Origin: Pirellulaceae bacterium
GTDB lineage: Bacteria; Planctomycetota; Planctomycetia; Pirellulales; Pirellulaceae
DNA: 64,000 nucleotides
Reading direction: 5' to 3'
Assembly: GCA_019636385.1 (NCBI GenBank)
Contig: JAHBXT010000001.1
Coordinates: forward strand, 1,302,001 to 1,366,000
Under the pieces are notes generated by a model. The model searched no databases. It was not told the DNA's origin and saw nothing but the letters and a program-made list of their open reading frames with translations. A program made the translations under genes and the position numbers. This document shows, piece by piece, positions 62,801 to 64,000 of the stretch (positions are counted from its first letter, which is position 1; every line of letters starts with the position of its first letter).

Positions 62801-64000
62801 CCGTTACCAGCCTAGCTGCTGCACCGGCCACAGGCTGGCTCGCGGCTGCCAGCCAATCTGGGCTTATCGAAGTGTGGAACTTGCAGTATCCCGATCTGCG
62901 CTTGAGCTGCAGTGGTCACGAAGGCATTGCCCCTTGTCTCAGTATGACCAAAGGAGGTGAACGTCTGGCGGCCGGCAGCAATTCGTACAGCATCACTTTA
63001 TGGGATATTCCCAAAGTAGAGGCGGTAATTGCTCACGGTTCCATGACCCAAGTAAATAAACGACTTACCTGCCAGCTTCCCAGTCGCGAGGTCAAGGACT
63101 TGCAATTCCTGCCGGATGGCCAGCGATTGGCGTATGCCTGTACAGATTTCAGGGGTACCGCTGCTCTTCGCATGATCGATACTGAGACTGGCAAGGAAGC
63201 GCTGCAATTGGCATCCACAGGCCAAACTGTGGCAGCTGTCACCTACGATCCGCAGCAACAGGAACTAGTCTGGGCTGTCAACAACTTCGTGCATCTGATC
63301 GATGCACAGCTACCGACTCTGACTGAACGTTGGCAGCGTCATTCAAGTGACAGGCTGCGGTGGCATGCAAGTCAAGCTGATTCAGCGGAACGGCAGCAGC
63401 GAGCCTACAAGCTAGGCTGGCATCTTACCCATTTGATTGCGGCTGATCCAACGAATGCTCGACACTACTTCAGACGAACCGGTGCCTATGCGGCCCAAGA
63501 ACAATGGGATCTAGCCAAAAACGACTTACAGAAACACTTTGAACTTGCTGGAGCCTCTGACGAAGCACCGTTTTACTTTGGATTACTAAGTCTCGCGCAG
63601 GGCGACTTGGTCGAATTTCATGACGCTTGTGACGAACTGATTCAGCGATTAGCCACCAGTAATATCGCGCGTGATGCCAACGCTTTGGCCTGGGCTCTGG
63701 CGCTGATTCCCGAGCGCCGTCAGGATCTAGAATTGATGGAGGAGCGTGTTGACTTCGCGTGCACCAAGACTCAGTTCGAATCGATCCGGCACCTGTCCTA
63801 CAACACGCAGGGGTTGGTGTTCTATCGCGCTGGAAAGATGCCGCAGGCTCTGGAATCCGTTAAGAAGTCGATTGAACTGAAAAACGGCAGTGCTCACGAA
63901 GCCGATTGGATATTACTGGCCATGATCCATCACGCGCTTGGAAACATTGCCGAGTCGCGAAAATGGCTGCAGGTGGCTGAGCGCAGCCTTGACCAGGCCG
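59884..64000 (+). CDS. Membrane Ser/Thr protein kinase with WD40 and TPR repeats (3' partial)
   Basis: The frame is open to the window end (at least 1,372 codons). A kinase domain starts near residue 100 with IGRGGYGVVFLA, the ATP lysine in VALKVPH, the catalytic HRDLKPAN near 224, and DFGLAK near 275, followed by GTPAYMAPEQ. An insertion of about 35 residues (LSPHLDQNHAARRAQ) precedes DFG. A transmembrane segment is near 425-445. About twelve WD40 repeats follow (residues about 520-1045), probably forming one or two propellers outside the kinase. Tetratricopeptide-like repeats begin near 1175 (nt 63400). It is a Hanks-type kinase signalling to the ECF sigma factor just upstream, whose stop overlaps its start. 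A second ATG at 59887 is equally possible. Confidence 0.92.
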   Translation, partial: MMDDTHLSDDEVRQLLEWDEALARGADAPASHTPPAAGDSRLVKQIRCMKLLRQACGRRVSIIAGQHDHRKTLANSTASTVTPLAADLPSLASNSFPAALGKYELRDEIGRGGYGVVFLAYDRTVSREVALKVPHAGVLMREELLMRFRIEARAAAVLDHPNIVPVYDAGNIGPVAYIASAYCPGISLHEWLSENSSPAAPRQAAELALCLAQAIQHANERGVFHRDLKPANILLQPIKTLSPHLDQNHAARRAQAVAVARHSALSALIPKITDFGLAKLLDQPQATLSGSILGTPAYMAPEQASGQSKTSTSRVDVYALGAILYQLLSGNVPFEGQSPLETLHRVIHESPMPIRTLRPSVSKDLETICLKCLEKDPGQRYTSAGQLAEDLQRYLNHEPILARPASASEQLLRLFRRKPLASSLVVALACAIVIGLATVSFLLKQSEVRRVQIQQALNETAAANELASQRQRISQKLLYLNSISLADRESTVNLSHARQELIKCDPQLRHWEWDYLWKKCNPELLDLSGHRQATRVCRFSPDGKLIASGSGSWGLPQAGEVIVRDSQTGRIIWEFNEHIGQITGLAFHPHHHWLVSSDQSWRSDQHGKTVVWDLENGQYVTALRLARSTHDVQFDPSGDYLATAGFDGRVRIFRTEGWRLVRTIVHHNNSVHEISFHPSGKLLATAGRDGRMGVFEVQTGKLIYEQDDLNDARCVSFNADGSLLACSTFDGYLLIWRTSDWNLLARRYSSSGRIGSMSFCPDGDSVLVTTLSGSTELWNALTGHVSFSVPGHYPGTLYATTSPTGDLIATCGFDAQLKIWSLTSNSDSKVSRVQNAYVSDVVVIPGTRAIATGVTKNLSFVGAGDGDYAIRIFDRAEGKITRLLAGHTDWTTKLDVSADGLYLASASLDGNVKLWQIETGECLQTFIGHHGPVTDVVFGSSTVLASAGQDGSVKLWHTETGEMIADHSFGKAPVTSLAAAPATGWLAAASQSGLIEVWNLQYPDLRLSCSGHEGIAPCLSMTKGGERLAAGSNSYSITLWDIPKVEAVIAHGSMTQVNKRLTCQLPSREVKDLQFLPDGQRLAYACTDFRGTAALRMIDTETGKEALQLASTGQTVAAVTYDPQQQELVWAVNNFVHLIDAQLPTLTERWQRHSSDRLRWHASQADSAERQQRAYKLGWHLTHLIAADPTNARHYFRRTGAYAAQEQWDLAKNDLQKHFELAGASDEAPFYFGLLSLAQGDLVEFHDACDELIQRLATSNIARDANALAWALALIPERRQDLELMEERVDFACTKTQFESIRHLSYNTQGLVFYRAGKMPQALESVKKSIELKNGSAHEADWILLAMIHHALGNIAESRKWLQVAERSLDQA

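Noticed and set aside
1..64000. tRNA genes, insertion sequences or integration sites
   Set aside because: No T-loop-like GTTCGANTCC in a cloverleaf context, no transposase and no flanking direct repeats were seen in any intergenic region.

Overview
This is a 64 kb stretch of a planctomycete chromosome, most likely from the Pirellulaceae or a close relative. The assignment rests on several signs seen together. There is a giant dockerin/GEVED/cadherin-like surface protein. A small ECF sigma factor is translationally coupled to a membrane-anchored Ser/Thr kinase with WD40 and TPR repeats. There are several PQQ-type beta-propeller proteins, a PEP-CTERM protein, a ceramidase-like secreted enzyme, and an fhc operon for tetrahydromethanopterin-linked C1 transfer. 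No rRNA, tRNA, CRISPR array, insertion sequence or phage gene was found.

Layout. 1-13275: 3' part of a gene for a secreted or surface adhesin-like protein of more than 4,400 residues. 13422-14936 (-): exported protein of unknown function. 14937-15876: long non-coding leader before an unusual sigma-70 factor (15877-17547). 18173-23527: three-gene beta-oxidation operon (FadJ-like, thiolase, acyl-CoA dehydrogenase) closed by a clear intrinsic terminator. 23743-30269 (-): a MORN-like repeat protein, a large PQQ-propeller protein with an internal methyltransferase-like segment, and a conserved unknown. 30630-33793: a NifS-like PLP enzyme lacking the usual catalytic cysteine, a membrane protein, a YacG zinc protein and a small unknown. 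33944-37719: iron-dependent alcohol dehydrogenase, small PQQ-propeller protein, and HemN-family radical SAM enzyme. 37720-38527: an 800-base non-coding stretch with a strong terminator and a sigma-54-like promoter motif. 38528-41069: ceramidase-like enzyme and a divergent RNase HII. 41186-50644: a secretin N-domain protein overlapping an fhcB-fhcA-fhcD-fhcC operon, followed by an Nramp-superfamily transporter without the usual metal motifs. 50666-52924 (-): zinc-type alcohol dehydrogenase and GlcE-like flavoprotein. 53223-55426: S41 protease and SDR protein. About 55430-55706 (-): decayed N-terminus of a P-type cation ATPase. 55769-58723 (-): PEP-CTERM metalloprotease-like protein. 59282-64000: ECF sigma factor and kinase, the latter cut by the window end.

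How the genes fit together. The beta-oxidation operon supplies the steps from acyl-CoA to shortened acyl-CoA plus acetyl-CoA. The four fhc genes encode the formyltransferase/hydrolase complex that releases formate from formyl-H4MPT; the other pathway genes (fae, mtd, mch) are not in the window. The ECF sigma and kinase form a typical planctomycete signalling pair. Much of the rest is planctomycete-specific envelope or exported protein with no assigned role.

The observations most worth a second look are: the P-type ATPase relic abutting the SDR stop codon; the desulfurase-like enzyme without its catalytic Cys; the Nramp-like protein with both metal motifs replaced; the 4-base overlap of a barrel-less secretin-domain gene with fhcB; a possible ATC start codon in the alcohol dehydrogenase; alternative hairpins before the radical SAM gene; and a candidate sigma-54-driven small RNA.
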